A stretch of 64,000 bases of DNA from JALYLC01 sp035696365 (lineage in GTDB: Bacteria; Actinomycetota; Thermoleophilia; Gaiellales; JALYLC01). The notes beneath the pieces were generated by a model. It saw only the letters and a program-made list of their open reading frames with translations, searched no databases and was not told where the DNA came from. This document shows positions 9,098 to 17,517 of the stretch, in pieces (position 1 is the first letter of the stretch; each line of letters begins with the position of its first letter). The position numbers and the translations under genes were made by a program. The stretch lies in assembly GCA_035696365.1 (NCBI GenBank), contig DASRQS010000021.1, positions 3,940 through 67,939 on the forward strand. Reading direction: 5' to 3'.

Positions 9098-10242
9098 CCG
9101 GGGTCGAGCTCAGCGAGGCACGACGCGGGCGCTTCGACGAGCTCGCTCGCCAGTGCGTGTCTTGCGGCCTCTGCCTCCCCCACTGCCCGACCTACGACCT
9201 GCTGGCCGCCGAGTCGGACGGCCCGCGCGGCCGGATCCACATCATGCAGCGCCTCGTCGCCGGCGATCTCTCCGTCGAGGAGGCGCGCGAGCCGCTCGAT
9301 CGCTGCCTCGGGTGTCGCGCCTGCGAGACGGCGTGCCCGTCCGGCGTCCAGTACGGGCAGCTGCTCGAGATCGCGCGCGACGGCGGTGCGCAGACGCCCT
9401 CGCTGCAGATACGCACGCTGCTCTCGTTCGTGCGGCGGCCGAGGCTGCTGGCGCTGGCGATGCGCGCAGGCCGGCCACTCGCCGGGCTGATGCCGGGCAC
9501 GGCGGGTCGCAGCGGGAAGTCGCTCGACCGTCACGGGAGCGTGACCTGGGAGCGGCGGAACGCTGGTGGGCCGCCAGCAGTCGTCCTACGCGGGTGCGTC
9601 ATGCGCGAGGCGTTTGCGGGCGTGCAGCAGGCTGCCGTGGACTCGCTCGCGGAGGCGGGCTACGACGTGATGGCCGGGCCCGAGCAGGGCTGCTGCGGCG
9701 CGCTGCACCTCCACAATGGCGAGCTCACGGCGGGCGAGAGCATGCGCGAGGCGCTGCTCGGGGGCCTCCCCGCCGGCGCGATCCTGGTCTCGACCGCGGC
9801 CGGCTGCGGCGCGGCGCTGCGCGAGAGCGACGAGCGCGTGCTGGATCTCAGCGAGGCGCTCGTGCAGGCGCCGTCGCCTCCGCGCGGCGCCGGCGGCGGC
9901 CCCGTGGCCGTGTTCGACGCGTGCCACCTGCTGCACGCCCAGGGCGTGCGCGAGGCGCCGCGCGAGCTGCTGCGCGCGGCAGGCTACGAGCCGGTCGAAC
10001 TCGACGGGAACGGCCGCTGCTGCGGTGCCGCCGGTGTGTACTCCTTCACACAGCCCGAGCTGTCACAGCAGCTCGCGGCCAGCCGGGTCGAGGCGATCAG
10101 GGCGAGCGGCGCCCAGGTCGTCAGCTGCGGCAACCCCGGCTGCGCCCTGCAGTTGCGCACGGCGCTGCGCGAAGCCCACCTGGACGCCCGTGTCGCGCAT
10201 CCCGCCGAGCTCGTCGCCGAGGCGACGGCTCAGCCGCGCTGA
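9094..10242 (+). CDS. glcF: Glycolate oxidase iron-sulfur subunit GlcF
   Basis: A 382-residue Fe-S electron-transfer subunit. Two [4Fe-4S] motifs are visible: CVSCGLCLPHCP (Cys21, 24, 27, 31) and CLGCRACETACP (Cys71, 74, 77, 81). Two CCG domains follow: GCCGALHLHNGE, later CHLLHAQGVREAP, GRCCGAAGVYSF and CGNPGC. It passes electrons from GlcD/GlcE flavins to the quinone pool. Its ATG overlaps the glcE stop, which completes the coupled glpX-SRPBCC-glcD-glcE-glcF unit. Confidence 0.95.
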   Translation: MTGVELSEARRGRFDELARQCVSCGLCLPHCPTYDLLAAESDGPRGRIHIMQRLVAGDLSVEEAREPLDRCLGCRACETACPSGVQYGQLLEIARDGGAQTPSLQIRTLLSFVRRPRLLALAMRAGRPLAGLMPGTAGRSGKSLDRHGSVTWERRNAGGPPAVVLRGCVMREAFAGVQQAAVDSLAEAGYDVMAGPEQGCCGALHLHNGELTAGESMREALLGGLPAGAILVSTAAGCGAALRESDERVLDLSEALVQAPSPPRGAGGGPVAVFDACHLLHAQGVREAPRELLRAAGYEPVELDGNGRCCGAAGVYSFTQPELSQQLAASRVEAIRASGAQVVSCGNPGCALQLRTALREAHLDARVAHPAELVAEATAQPR

Positions 10243-10247
10243 CGAAC

Positions 10248-10862
10248 TCAGAGAGGGTGCTCCGGCGCAGGCGGTGCCGACGTCGTCGGCGCGTCACCAG
10301 GGCCCGAGCCGAACGAGACGACGGGCGCCTCGCGGTCACCGGGCGTCTCGATCTCGAAGAACTCGCGCTTCGTGAAGCCGAAGGTGCCGGCGAAGAGCGT
10401 CCCGGGGAAGGTCTGGATGCGGGTGTTGTAGTCCTGCACGTTGCCGTTGTAGATGCGGCGCGAGCCGGCGATCTGATCCTCGGTGTTCGTCAGCTCGGCC
10501 TGGAGCTGCTGGAAGTTCTCGGTGGCGCGCAGCTGCGGATAGGCCTCGGCGACCGCGAACAGCCGCCCCAGCGCGCTGCTCAGCTGGCCCTCGGCCGCGG
10601 CGGCCTGCGCCGGGCCCTGCGCGCCCATGGCGTTGGCGCGCGCCTGCGTGACGGCCTCGAAGACGCCCGACTCGTGGGCCGCATAGCCCTTGACCGTCTC
10701 GACGAGGTTCGGAATCAGATCGTGGCGGCGCTTGAGCTGGACGTCGATCCCGCTCCAGGCCTCGTCGACCCGGTTCCGACTGCGAACCATGCCGTTGTAG
10801 ATCCCGACCAGGAAGATGATCAGGACGACGACGATGGCGACGATGATGATGACGGCCCACAT
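10248..10862 (-). CDS. lemA: LemA family membrane protein
   Basis: A 204-residue LemA protein: one N-terminal transmembrane helix (MWAVIIIVAIVVVLIIFLVG), then the family core NGMVRSRNRVDEAWSGIDVQ, LKRRHDLIPNLVETVKGYAAHE, and RIYNGNVQDYNTRIQTFPG near the end. LemA proteins form extracytoplasmic or cytoplasmic helical bundles of unclear function. I chose ATG 10862 rather than the longer frame because GGAGG lies 9 nt upstream and the protein then starts at the membrane helix. A Pro/Ala-rich tail ends the protein. It converges with glcF, 5 bp between stops. Confidence 0.9.
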   Translation of the reverse strand: MWAVIIIVAIVVVLIIFLVGIYNGMVRSRNRVDEAWSGIDVQLKRRHDLIPNLVETVKGYAAHESGVFEAVTQARANAMGAQGPAQAAAAEGQLSSALGRLFAVAEAYPQLRATENFQQLQAELTNTEDQIAGSRRIYNGNVQDYNTRIQTFPGTLFAGTFGFTKREFFEIETPGDREAPVVSFGSGPGDAPTTSAPPAPEHPL

Positions 10863-10929
10863 GACCCAGTGCCTCCGCGAAGGGGAGCGCGATGCCGCGC
10901 GATGCCGTGACTCTACCCTTCCCGGCGTG

Positions 10930-12018
10930 ATGGCGCTCACGCTCACGGCACCGCTGGCCTACGAGGCGAATCCCGGAATCGTCAAGGGCGTGGCCCCGCC
11001 GGGCACGACGAGCCTGCGCGTGCTGGCCGATGGGCACTCGGTGCGGGTGCTGCGCCTGACCAGCGGACGGCGCGCGTTCCTGTTCGGGCCGATCGGCCTG
11101 CCGCCCCGCGATCTCACCCTGAGGGTCGAGGCGCTGGCCGGAGCGCGCGTGCTCTCGTCGGCGACGGTGGAGCACGTGTTCGGGCTGCCTGCCGAGGACA
11201 CGAAGGTCGCACCGCCGCGCACCGTCGACGGTGCCGTGCAGCACGCGGTCGCGGGGCTGACCGCCCGCACCGGGGTGACCTCGGCGGCCTGGGTGCGCGA
11301 CCTCGCGAGCGGTCGGACCGCCGGGTACAACGCGGGAGCGCGCTTCCCGGCTGCGAGCACGATCAAGCTCGGGATCCTGCTGGGCGTGCTGGCACGCGAG
11401 GACTCCGACCCGCTGCGCTCGTCGTCCTGGTCGCTCGAGCGCTCGCTCGTGTTGGACTCGTCCAACATCGCGGCCAATGCGCTGCTCCCCCGCGCCGGCG
11501 GTCCCGCGACAGTCGACGCGCTGATCCGCGGCCTCGGCGGCACCGCGACGTTCACGTGCTGCGACTATCTGCTGGAGCCGGGCGAGCGCCGGCACATGAC
11601 CGAGCGGGCGCTCCGCCGACCGCTGCCGCCGACGACCGTCATCGACCAGCCGACGTTCCCGTGCTGCAAGTACACGACGGCGCACGATCTCGGCACGATC
11701 CTCGTGTCGCTCATGCTGGCGTCGAGCGGCCACGGTCCGGCGCTGCGTTTGGGCATCACGGCGCGCGAGGCACGGGTCGCGCTGTGGCTCCTGATACACA
11801 CGGGCTACCCCGGGCTCGTGCGCCCCAACTCGCCCTTCCCGGTCGGTCACAAGGCCGGGTGGCTGCCCAACATGCAGCACGACGCCGCGCTCGTGTTCAC
11901 GCCGCACGGCACGCTCGTCGCCGTCTTCATGAACTACTCCCCCGGCGGCGTCAGCTACCCGCGCGTACGCGAGGCGGCCCGCACCGTGCTGCGGCTGGCC
12001 CTACGCCGCCGCGGCTAG
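10930..12018 (+). CDS. Serine beta-lactamase/PBP-fold hydrolase-like protein
   Basis: A 362-residue protein with an N-terminal beta domain (about 1-85) and a class A beta-lactamase-like domain (about 98-360). The nucleophile motif is AASTIK (Ser143-x-x-Lys146), an SxN-like motif DSSN is at 176-179, and the third motif is HKAG (Lys308-Ala-Gly310) instead of KTG. The class A Glu166 position is not evident, so activity as a beta-lactamase is doubtful; a peptidase or transpeptidase-like role is equally possible. Two vicinal Cys pairs (FTCCDY at 208-213, FPCCKY at 243-248) are unusual. No clear signal peptide is seen with this start. The 3' end overlaps psuG, which converges, by 18 bp. Confidence 0.75.
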   Translation: MALTLTAPLAYEANPGIVKGVAPPGTTSLRVLADGHSVRVLRLTSGRRAFLFGPIGLPPRDLTLRVEALAGARVLSSATVEHVFGLPAEDTKVAPPRTVDGAVQHAVAGLTARTGVTSAAWVRDLASGRTAGYNAGARFPAASTIKLGILLGVLAREDSDPLRSSSWSLERSLVLDSSNIAANALLPRAGGPATVDALIRGLGGTATFTCCDYLLEPGERRHMTERALRRPLPPTTVIDQPTFPCCKYTTAHDLGTILVSLMLASSGHGPALRLGITAREARVALWLLIHTGYPGLVRPNSPFPVGHKAGWLPNMQHDAALVFTPHGTLVAVFMNYSPGGVSYPRVREAARTVLRLALRRRG

Positions 12019-12906
12019 GGCAACGGCTAGCTCCCCGGCCAGCGCGGCGTTGCCCACGATCAGCTCGCGGTTGGCGCGCAGCGTCCGCCCCTCGCTGCGC
12101 TCGTGCAGGCGTGCGAGCACGAAGGGCGTGATCGCGGGTCCGCGCACGCCTTGCCCGGCTGCCTCGGCCAGCGCCTCCTCGATCAGCGGCTCGACGTCGT
12201 CGAGACTCGGCTCGGGCGGCCGAGCCAGCGCGATGGCACCGGCCGAGCCCAGCTTCCAGTGCGCGCGCGCGATGGCGGCGGCCTCCGCGACGGACTCGAC
12301 CCGCGCCGAGACGGGCGGCCCGCCGGCGGCCGCGTAGAAGAGCGGCAGCGTGTCCGTGCGGTAGCCGAGCACCGGGATGCCCAGCGTCTCCAGCAGCTCG
12401 CTGGTGGCAGGCACGTCGAGCAGCGACTTGACGCCGCAGGAGACGATCGCGATGCGCGTGCGGGCCAGCTCGCCGAGGTCGGAAGAGACATCCGGCGGGC
12501 TCGGGAACTCGCGATGCACGCCGCCGAGTCCGCCCGTTGCCATCACCTCGATGCCGAGCCGGCGCACCGCGGCGAGCGTGCCGCCTACGGTGGTCGCTCC
12601 GATGGCTCCCTGGACGCAGCAGGCGGCGAGATCGCGCGCGCCGGCCTTGCGGGCCGCGGAGCCCGCGTCGCCGAAGCGGCGCAGCTCGTCGGACGTCAGG
12701 CCGACGACGACCACGCCATCGAGGATCCCCACGGTCGCCGGGACGGCGCCGGCGGCGCGCACAGCCGCCTCGGAGGACTCCCCCACGAGGACTCCCTCGC
12801 CCTGCGGGAAGCCATGGGCGACGAGCGTCGTCTCGAGACACACGACCGGCCCGCCGCGCGCGAGTGCGTCGGCGACCTCGCGGGCGACGCGCAACGGAGC
12901 GCTCAC
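12001..12906 (-). CDS. psuG: Pseudouridine-5'-phosphate glycosidase
   Basis: A 301-residue PsuG (IndA-like) enzyme that splits pseudouridine 5'-phosphate into uracil and ribose 5-phosphate. Family motifs seen: VVCLETTLVAHGFP (about 20-33), ATVGILDGVVVVGLT, GATTVGGTLAA, VMATGGLGGVHRE, VSCGVKSLLDVPAT, LETLGIPVLGYRTD and RGPAITPFVL. The GTG start at 12906 overlaps the stop of the upstream PfkB kinase (GTGA), so the two are coupled and together degrade free pseudouridine. Confidence 0.95.
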   Translation of the reverse strand: MSAPLRVAREVADALARGGPVVCLETTLVAHGFPQGEGVLVGESSEAAVRAAGAVPATVGILDGVVVVGLTSDELRRFGDAGSAARKAGARDLAACCVQGAIGATTVGGTLAAVRRLGIEVMATGGLGGVHREFPSPPDVSSDLGELARTRIAIVSCGVKSLLDVPATSELLETLGIPVLGYRTDTLPLFYAAAGGPPVSARVESVAEAAAIARAHWKLGSAGAIALARPPEPSLDDVEPLIEEALAEAAGQGVRGPAITPFVLARLHERSEGRTLRANRELIVGNAALAGELAVALAAAA

Positions 12907-13742
12907 GGTAGCGCTCCGACCTGGGTCACGCAGCGAGCCGCGGCCGCCTGTCCGCGCTGCGCTGCCGCGAAGGGCTCCCGCTCGAGCAGATAGCCCGCGG
13001 CGAACGCGTCCCCTGCCCCGGTCGTGTCGACGACGCCCTCGATCTCGATGGGCGCGTGTGCGACAACCTCGCCGGCCCCCTCGACGGTGCACCCGCGCGC
13101 GCCGCGCTTGACCACCCAGGTGCCCGACGGCAAGGGCTCGCCGAACGCCTCGGCCTCCGCCTCGTTGGCGAACACCACGTCTGGGGCGAGGGCTGCCACG
13201 CGACGCCGCATCTCCTCACGCCCGAGCTGCTCGATCCCATGAGCAGTGGAGAGGTCGACGCTCACCCGAGCACCGTAGCGCCGCGCTGCCTGCGCCAGCC
13301 GCAGCGCCGCCTCGGCGCCGGGCTCGCGCAGGAGCGTGTACCCGGCGACGTGCAGAACCGCGGCCCCGGCGAGCATGCTCTCGTCGACGTCGCCCGGCCC
13401 GAGCTCCCCGGCCGTGCCGCGATCGCTCGCGAGCGTGCGCGAGCCGTCCGGCGCAGCGAGCGCCACGACCGTGCCCGTTCGCCCGCCCGCGACAACGGGC
13501 CCCGCCAGCTCGACGCCGAGCCGCTCCATCTCCTCCGCGACCACGCGGCCCGCCGCGTCATCGGCTCGCCGCGCGATCAGGCGTGCCTGCCCGCCCAGCC
13601 AGCAGGCCCAGGCGGCGACGTTCGCGGCCTGCCCGCCGGGGACGAGCGCGATCGCGGCGGGAACGTCGTCGTCGGGCGCCGGCGACGCCTCCAGCCGGAC
13701 GACGATATCGAGCAGCAGATCTCCCAGCGTCACCACGAGCAC
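12903..13742 (-). CDS. psuK: PfkB-family sugar kinase, probable pseudouridine kinase
   Basis: A 279-residue ribokinase/PfkB fold kinase. The N-terminal signature region is VPGGQAANVAAWACWLGGQ, and the C-terminal signature with the catalytic Asp is VDTTGAGDAFAAGYLLE. GTG at 13742 is chosen because AGGA lies 7 nt upstream. The family alone does not fix the substrate. Its translational overlap with psuG makes pseudouridine 5'-phosphorylation the best call, since PsuK then PsuG is the known pathway. It is divergent from the thiamine pyrophosphokinase with only 25 bp between starts. Confidence 0.85.
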   Translation of the reverse strand: MLVVTLGDLLLDIVVRLEASPAPDDDVPAAIALVPGGQAANVAAWACWLGGQARLIARRADDAAGRVVAEEMERLGVELAGPVVAGGRTGTVVALAAPDGSRTLASDRGTAGELGPGDVDESMLAGAAVLHVAGYTLLREPGAEAALRLAQAARRYGARVSVDLSTAHGIEQLGREEMRRRVAALAPDVVFANEAEAEAFGEPLPSGTWVVKRGARGCTVEGAGEVVAHAPIEIEGVVDTTGAGDAFAAGYLLEREPFAAAQRGQAAAARCVTQVGALP

Positions 13743-13767
13743 GCCGCGATCCTGGCACACTCCGCGC

Positions 13768-14466
13768 GTGGACTCGCCGGCCGCAGCATCGGGGCGCGCG
13801 CTGGTCGTGAGCGGCGGGCCGGCACCCGACCCCGCCGAGGTGGGTCCGCTGCCGGCCGGGGCATTCGTGATCGCAGCCGATTCGGGCCTCGAGCACGCGG
13901 CCGTGCTGGGACTGAGCGTGCACGTGCTGATCGGCGATCTCGACTCGGCGAGCCCGGCGGCCGTGCGCGCAGCCGAGACCGCGGGCGTGCACGTCGAGCG
14001 CCATCCGACGGCCAAGGACGCGACCGACCTCGAGCTCGCGCTCGACTACGCGCTCGCCCTCGGCGCGACTCGCGTCACGGTGGTCAGCGGCGGCGGCGGC
14101 GAGCGCCTCGACCACCACCTTGCGGAGCTCGTGCTGCTGGCGGCGCCGCGCTTCGCTCCCCTCCGGCTCGACGCCCGCATCGGCACGGCGCGCGCGGTCG
14201 CGATCCATGGCGGCGACGACCTGACGCTGAAGGGCGCGCCCGGCGCAGTGCTCAGCCTGATCGCACTGGGCGGGCCGGCAACCGGCCTCACGACCACAGG
14301 AGTGCGCTGGCCGCTGGACTCCGACACGCTGGAGCCCGGCTCGACCCGCGGCGTCAGCAACGAGATCGTCGCGAGCCCCGTACGGGTGCAACTGGCGAAC
14401 GGAAGCCTGTTGGCCGTAGGCACGCACCCGCTGGAACGAGTCGAGCCGGGGAGCAGCCGCGCATAA
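13768..14466 (+). CDS. Thiamine pyrophosphokinase
   Basis: A 232-residue TPK, transferring pyrophosphate from ATP to thiamine to make thiamine diphosphate. Motifs: FVIAADSGLEHA, VLIGDLDSAS, HPTAKDATDLELALDYAL (the conserved KDxTDxE) and SGGGGERLDHHLAEL, followed by the C-terminal thiamin-binding beta domain with GLTTTGVRWPL and SNEI. GTG at 13768 gives the natural N-terminus; the frame extends upstream only as antisense of the kinase gene. No TPP riboswitch is visible in the short divergent spacer. Confidence 0.92.
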   Translation: MDSPAAASGRALVVSGGPAPDPAEVGPLPAGAFVIAADSGLEHAAVLGLSVHVLIGDLDSASPAAVRAAETAGVHVERHPTAKDATDLELALDYALALGATRVTVVSGGGGERLDHHLAELVLLAAPRFAPLRLDARIGTARAVAIHGGDDLTLKGAPGAVLSLIALGGPATGLTTTGVRWPLDSDTLEPGSTRGVSNEIVASPVRVQLANGSLLAVGTHPLERVEPGSSRA

Positions 14467-14467
14467 A

Positions 14468-14502
14468 TTGGGGTCAGACCCCAAGTTATTCATGGCACTA
14501 AG
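14468..14502. repeat. REP-like palindrome plus conserved tail (copy 1)
   Basis: TTGGGGTCAGACCCCAA (14468-14484) is a perfect palindrome with 8-bp arms around one base. It is followed by CAAGTTATTCATG-type sequence to 14502. The same palindrome core and tail recur in inverted orientation at 20444-20477. It sits between the convergent thiamine pyrophosphokinase and NlpC/P60 genes and could also serve as a terminator. Confidence 0.7.
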
Positions 14503-14509
14503 TAGGTCG

Positions 14510-15502
14510 TTAGTAGGGCCGGACTGCTCCGACGTACCCGGAGCGACCCTGGATGCTCACGATGCGCACCACGTCGCCGGTGTGCGGCGCGTTGATCATC
14601 TTGCCGTCGCCCACGTACATTCCGACGTGACCAGGGCCGTCGGACTTGGGCTCCCAGAACACGAGATCGCCCGGCTGCAGATCCTGGGGCGCGATGCGGG
14701 TGCCCTCGAGGAACTGCCAGGCCGCGTAGTGATCGAGCGTGATGCCGAGCTGCTTGTAGACATACATCATGAGGCCGGAGCAGTCGAAGCCGCCGGTCGG
14801 CGTGGAGCCGCCCCAGACGTACGGGATGCCGAGGTAGCGCTTCGCGATCGCGACCGCCTGCGGGCCGAGCATGCCGCCGTGGCGCGCGCGCACGTCGGTG
14901 AAGGAGGTCGTGACCGGCCGCAACCGCAGCGACGCGGGCCGCGCACTCGCGGGCAGCTTCCCGAGCGAGACCAACGTGCTCCTCGTCATCCACATGCGCG
15001 TGGCCTGCACCTCCAGCGAGCGCCCGCTCGCGGAGAACACGAGCAGCGGGGCGCCGAGATGCGGTGTGTGCAGGAGTAGCGCGAGCGCCCCGGGCGAGAC
15101 GCGGTGATGGCTCACGGCGCGCTTGGCGGCGGGCGACAGCGCGAGATGCGCGCTGCGCAGGACGCGGCGCTCGAGGGCACGGCGGCCGGCCGGCGCGTCC
15201 GCACGAGCGCGCAGCATGAGCCTCGGTGGCAGCGAGTAGGGAGCGAGCTTCGGCAGGTGGTCGATCTCGAGCGCGTCCGAGCGCTGCGGTTGCAGGCGGC
15301 GCGGACGCTGCCGGGGCGGCACGTGCAGCTGGCGGGTCGGGACGTCCTCGAGGCCGACCGGCAGGACCGGCTGGACCAGCGCGGGCACGGGCGCCGCCGC
15401 GTTCCCCGTCGCCAGCACACGCGGGATCGCGACCGCAGCGGAGGCGACGCCTGCCACCGCGAGCATGCCGAAACGGACGATCGCCACCATCCTCCTCTGC
15501 AT
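14510..15502 (-). CDS. Secreted NlpC/P60 peptidoglycan endopeptidase
   Basis: A 330-residue exported cell-wall hydrolase. Residues about 5-31 form a signal sequence (VRFGMLAVAGVASAAVAI). The middle region is basic and unassigned, and the C-terminal NlpC/P60 domain (about 212-330) has the catalytic Cys241 in GGFDCSGLMMYVY, His292 in GPGHVGMYVGDG and a third polar residue His307 in NAPHTGDV. Such enzymes cleave gamma-D-Glu-diaminopimelate or similar peptide bonds. The start is uncertain: AGGAGG lies just after the ATG at 15502. It lies downstream of the L,D-transpeptidase gene in the same direction (51 bp gap), a cell-wall pair. Confidence 0.9.
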   Translation of the reverse strand: MQRRMVAIVRFGMLAVAGVASAAVAIPRVLATGNAAAPVPALVQPVLPVGLEDVPTRQLHVPPRQRPRRLQPQRSDALEIDHLPKLAPYSLPPRLMLRARADAPAGRRALERRVLRSAHLALSPAAKRAVSHHRVSPGALALLLHTPHLGAPLLVFSASGRSLEVQATRMWMTRSTLVSLGKLPASARPASLRLRPVTTSFTDVRARHGGMLGPQAVAIAKRYLGIPYVWGGSTPTGGFDCSGLMMYVYKQLGITLDHYAAWQFLEGTRIAPQDLQPGDLVFWEPKSDGPGHVGMYVGDGKMINAPHTGDVVRIVSIQGRSGYVGAVRPY

Positions 15503-15553
15503 CGGCGCCGGGGGGCCGCGCGACGCTCACCCTTTGGGGTGAGGGAACGCGCG

Positions 15554-16291
15554 TCAGATGATCAGGACAGGCGTGCCGAGCGGGATGACGCGGGCCATCC
15601 AGAGGATGTTGGTGTCGTCCACGCGCACGCATCCGTGCGACAGCGACGAGCCGAGCGGATCGGCCAGGCTGGCCCCGTCACGGCCGTGGATGGCGACGCG
15701 GCCGGGGCCGCCGCCGTAGTTCAAGAGCACGTCGGAGAAGGCCGTGAGGTGGAGCGCCCAGGGGCCGAGGAAGCCCTTCGGGTCGGGCTGCGCGAGCTTC
15801 TCGTAGATAGCGAAGAGACCACGCGGCGTGGGCGTCTCCGGCTTGCCGATGACCGCCTTGAAGCTGCGCTGCTTGCGCCCCTTGTCGTAGACGGTCACGG
15901 TGTGGGCAGCGCGGTTGACGGTAACGCGCCACGACGTCGTGCTGAGCCGGACGAAGTCCTCGCGGATCCAGCCGCTCGCGCCGTTCGGGCGATCGGGCAG
16001 CGCAACGCGCAGCCAAGCCTTGCCCTGGTACATGCGGGAGTCGAGCACCAGCAGCACGTGCGGCCCGCCACCCCAGGAGGCGTGCGTCGGCAGGCGCACC
16101 ATGATGCGCTTGCCCGGCTGCCGGAAGACGTTCGTCGCGATCAAGATCTTGGCCGTCGTAGAGACGGTGGCGCTCGGGCGCGCGGGCAACTCCACCTTGG
16201 CCGGGTCGGCGGCGTACGCCGGAGCCGTGGCCAGCGCGAAGAGGATGGCGCCCGCGATCGCGGCGCGCAGTGACCGTTGGATCCGCTGCAT
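15554..16291 (-). CDS. L,D-transpeptidase (YkuD domain), secreted
   Basis: A 245-residue exported enzyme that forms 3-3 peptidoglycan cross-links or attaches proteins to the wall. A signal peptide covers about 1-27, ending APAYA. Residues about 50-118 resemble an SH3-like domain, and the YkuD domain (about 120-245) holds the catalytic motif IHGRDG (His202) and LSHGCVRVDD (His219, Cys221, Arg223). I chose ATG 16291 because GGAGG precedes it by 9 nt and the signal peptide begins there. Confidence 0.93.
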   Translation of the reverse strand: MQRIQRSLRAAIAGAILFALATAPAYAADPAKVELPARPSATVSTTAKILIATNVFRQPGKRIMVRLPTHASWGGGPHVLLVLDSRMYQGKAWLRVALPDRPNGASGWIREDFVRLSTTSWRVTVNRAAHTVTVYDKGRKQRSFKAVIGKPETPTPRGLFAIYEKLAQPDPKGFLGPWALHLTAFSDVLLNYGGGPGRVAIHGRDGASLADPLGSSLSHGCVRVDDTNILWMARVIPLGTPVLII

Positions 16292-16378
16292 GGGGTGTCC
16301 CCTCCCCTGCAGCCGCCTGCCGGCCCCTGGGGTGGTTAGGTCCAAACTAGCACTCGCGTCGGGTTTGGCGAGCAGGAC

Positions 16379-17503
16379 CTATGTGCTGACGAGGTCGCGG
16401 TCGGCGTCGATACCGAAGCGGCGGCCGACCTCGCGCAACTCGTCGTCGAGCTGCCACGCATCTGGCCGCTCGGCGCCTTCGTGCACCGGCGAGGCGCCCT
16501 TGAGCTTCATGCAGCCGGTGTTGTCGCCGATCCTCGCGATCGCGTCCAGCTCGTCCTGATCCAGCACCGGTCCGGCCGGCACCGCGGCGAGCTCCTCCCG
16601 CTTGGCCTCGACGGTCTTGGCACCGGCCCCTGCCTCCTGGATCAGCGTCGGCGCGACGCAGGCGACGGCGGGCTGGGCGAGCGTCCAGGCGCAGGACAGC
16701 TGCAGCATGGTCAGCCCGTGGCGGTCGGCGATCGGCCGCAGCTCGTCCAGCCGCGCCCGCCCCGCCTCGACCCAGCCGGCGGGCCGGTAGCGGCGGTGAT
16801 CGCCCTCGATCAGCAGGCCCTCGTCCGGCACGTCGTCGTGGAAGAGCCCGCCGTAGTCGACGACGCGCGCGAGCACCCGCACCCCGTGGCGCTCGCAGGC
16901 GGGCAACGCAAGACGACCCGGCCAGGGCTCCAGCGGATTGAGGATCAGCATCGCCCAGTCGATCTGGTCGCCGAAGCGCTCCAGGCACCCGATGACGTCG
17001 AGTGTGAAGCCGTTGGCGGGACCCGGAGCGACGCCGATCCCGTTGCACAGCCCGGCCTCGCGCAGACCGGCCATCGCGTCCCAGACCGCCGGGGACGTGT
17101 AGCCGATGCGATCGGGGTTGTGGAGCAGCAGCAGGTCGAAGTGATCGACGCCACAGCGCTCGAGGCTGCGCTCGGTCGCCTGGCGCAGGTAGCCGGCGTA
17201 CTCGCCGGTGCCGCGCTGCGAGGTGAAACGCGGAAAGCCCTTGGCCCCGTCGCGCTGCGTGCCGTAGAAGTCGTGGCCCACCGCTCCGATCAGCGAGAAG
17301 GACTCGCGCGGCAACCCGCCGAGCGCTCGGCCGACAGCGAGATCGGCCTCGCCCGCGCCGTAGACGTCGGCCGTGACGACGGTGTGGATCGCCTCGTCGG
17401 GGCGCAGGAGGCGGACGAAGCGATCGTCGTCGAGCGGCTCGCCGAAGTGCATGTACCGCCCGCCGCTCCACGCGCCGAGCGCGGTGTGACCGGGTGCGCT
17501 CAT
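16379..17503 (-). CDS. Aldo/keto reductase family oxidoreductase
   Basis: A 374-residue NADPH-dependent AKR-like TIM barrel, longer than the usual 320. Conserved parts: TADVYGAGEADLAVGRAL (start of helix after beta2, with the Asp/Tyr pair), SLERCGVDHFDLLLLHNPD (the HN/HxPD loop), GLCNGIGVAPGPANG, and the C-terminal PTLIQEAGAGAKTVE. The C-terminus includes CMKLKGASPVHEG, typical of an actinobacterial AKR subgroup. Substrate is unknown. It is 14 bp downstream of the amine-oxidase gene in the same direction, suggesting co-transcription. Confidence 0.87.
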   Translation of the reverse strand: MSAPGHTALGAWSGGRYMHFGEPLDDDRFVRLLRPDEAIHTVVTADVYGAGEADLAVGRALGGLPRESFSLIGAVGHDFYGTQRDGAKGFPRFTSQRGTGEYAGYLRQATERSLERCGVDHFDLLLLHNPDRIGYTSPAVWDAMAGLREAGLCNGIGVAPGPANGFTLDVIGCLERFGDQIDWAMLILNPLEPWPGRLALPACERHGVRVLARVVDYGGLFHDDVPDEGLLIEGDHRRYRPAGWVEAGRARLDELRPIADRHGLTMLQLSCAWTLAQPAVACVAPTLIQEAGAGAKTVEAKREELAAVPAGPVLDQDELDAIARIGDNTGCMKLKGASPVHEGAERPDAWQLDDELREVGRRFGIDADRDLVST

Positions 17504-17517
17504 CGGCCCGCAGTCTG

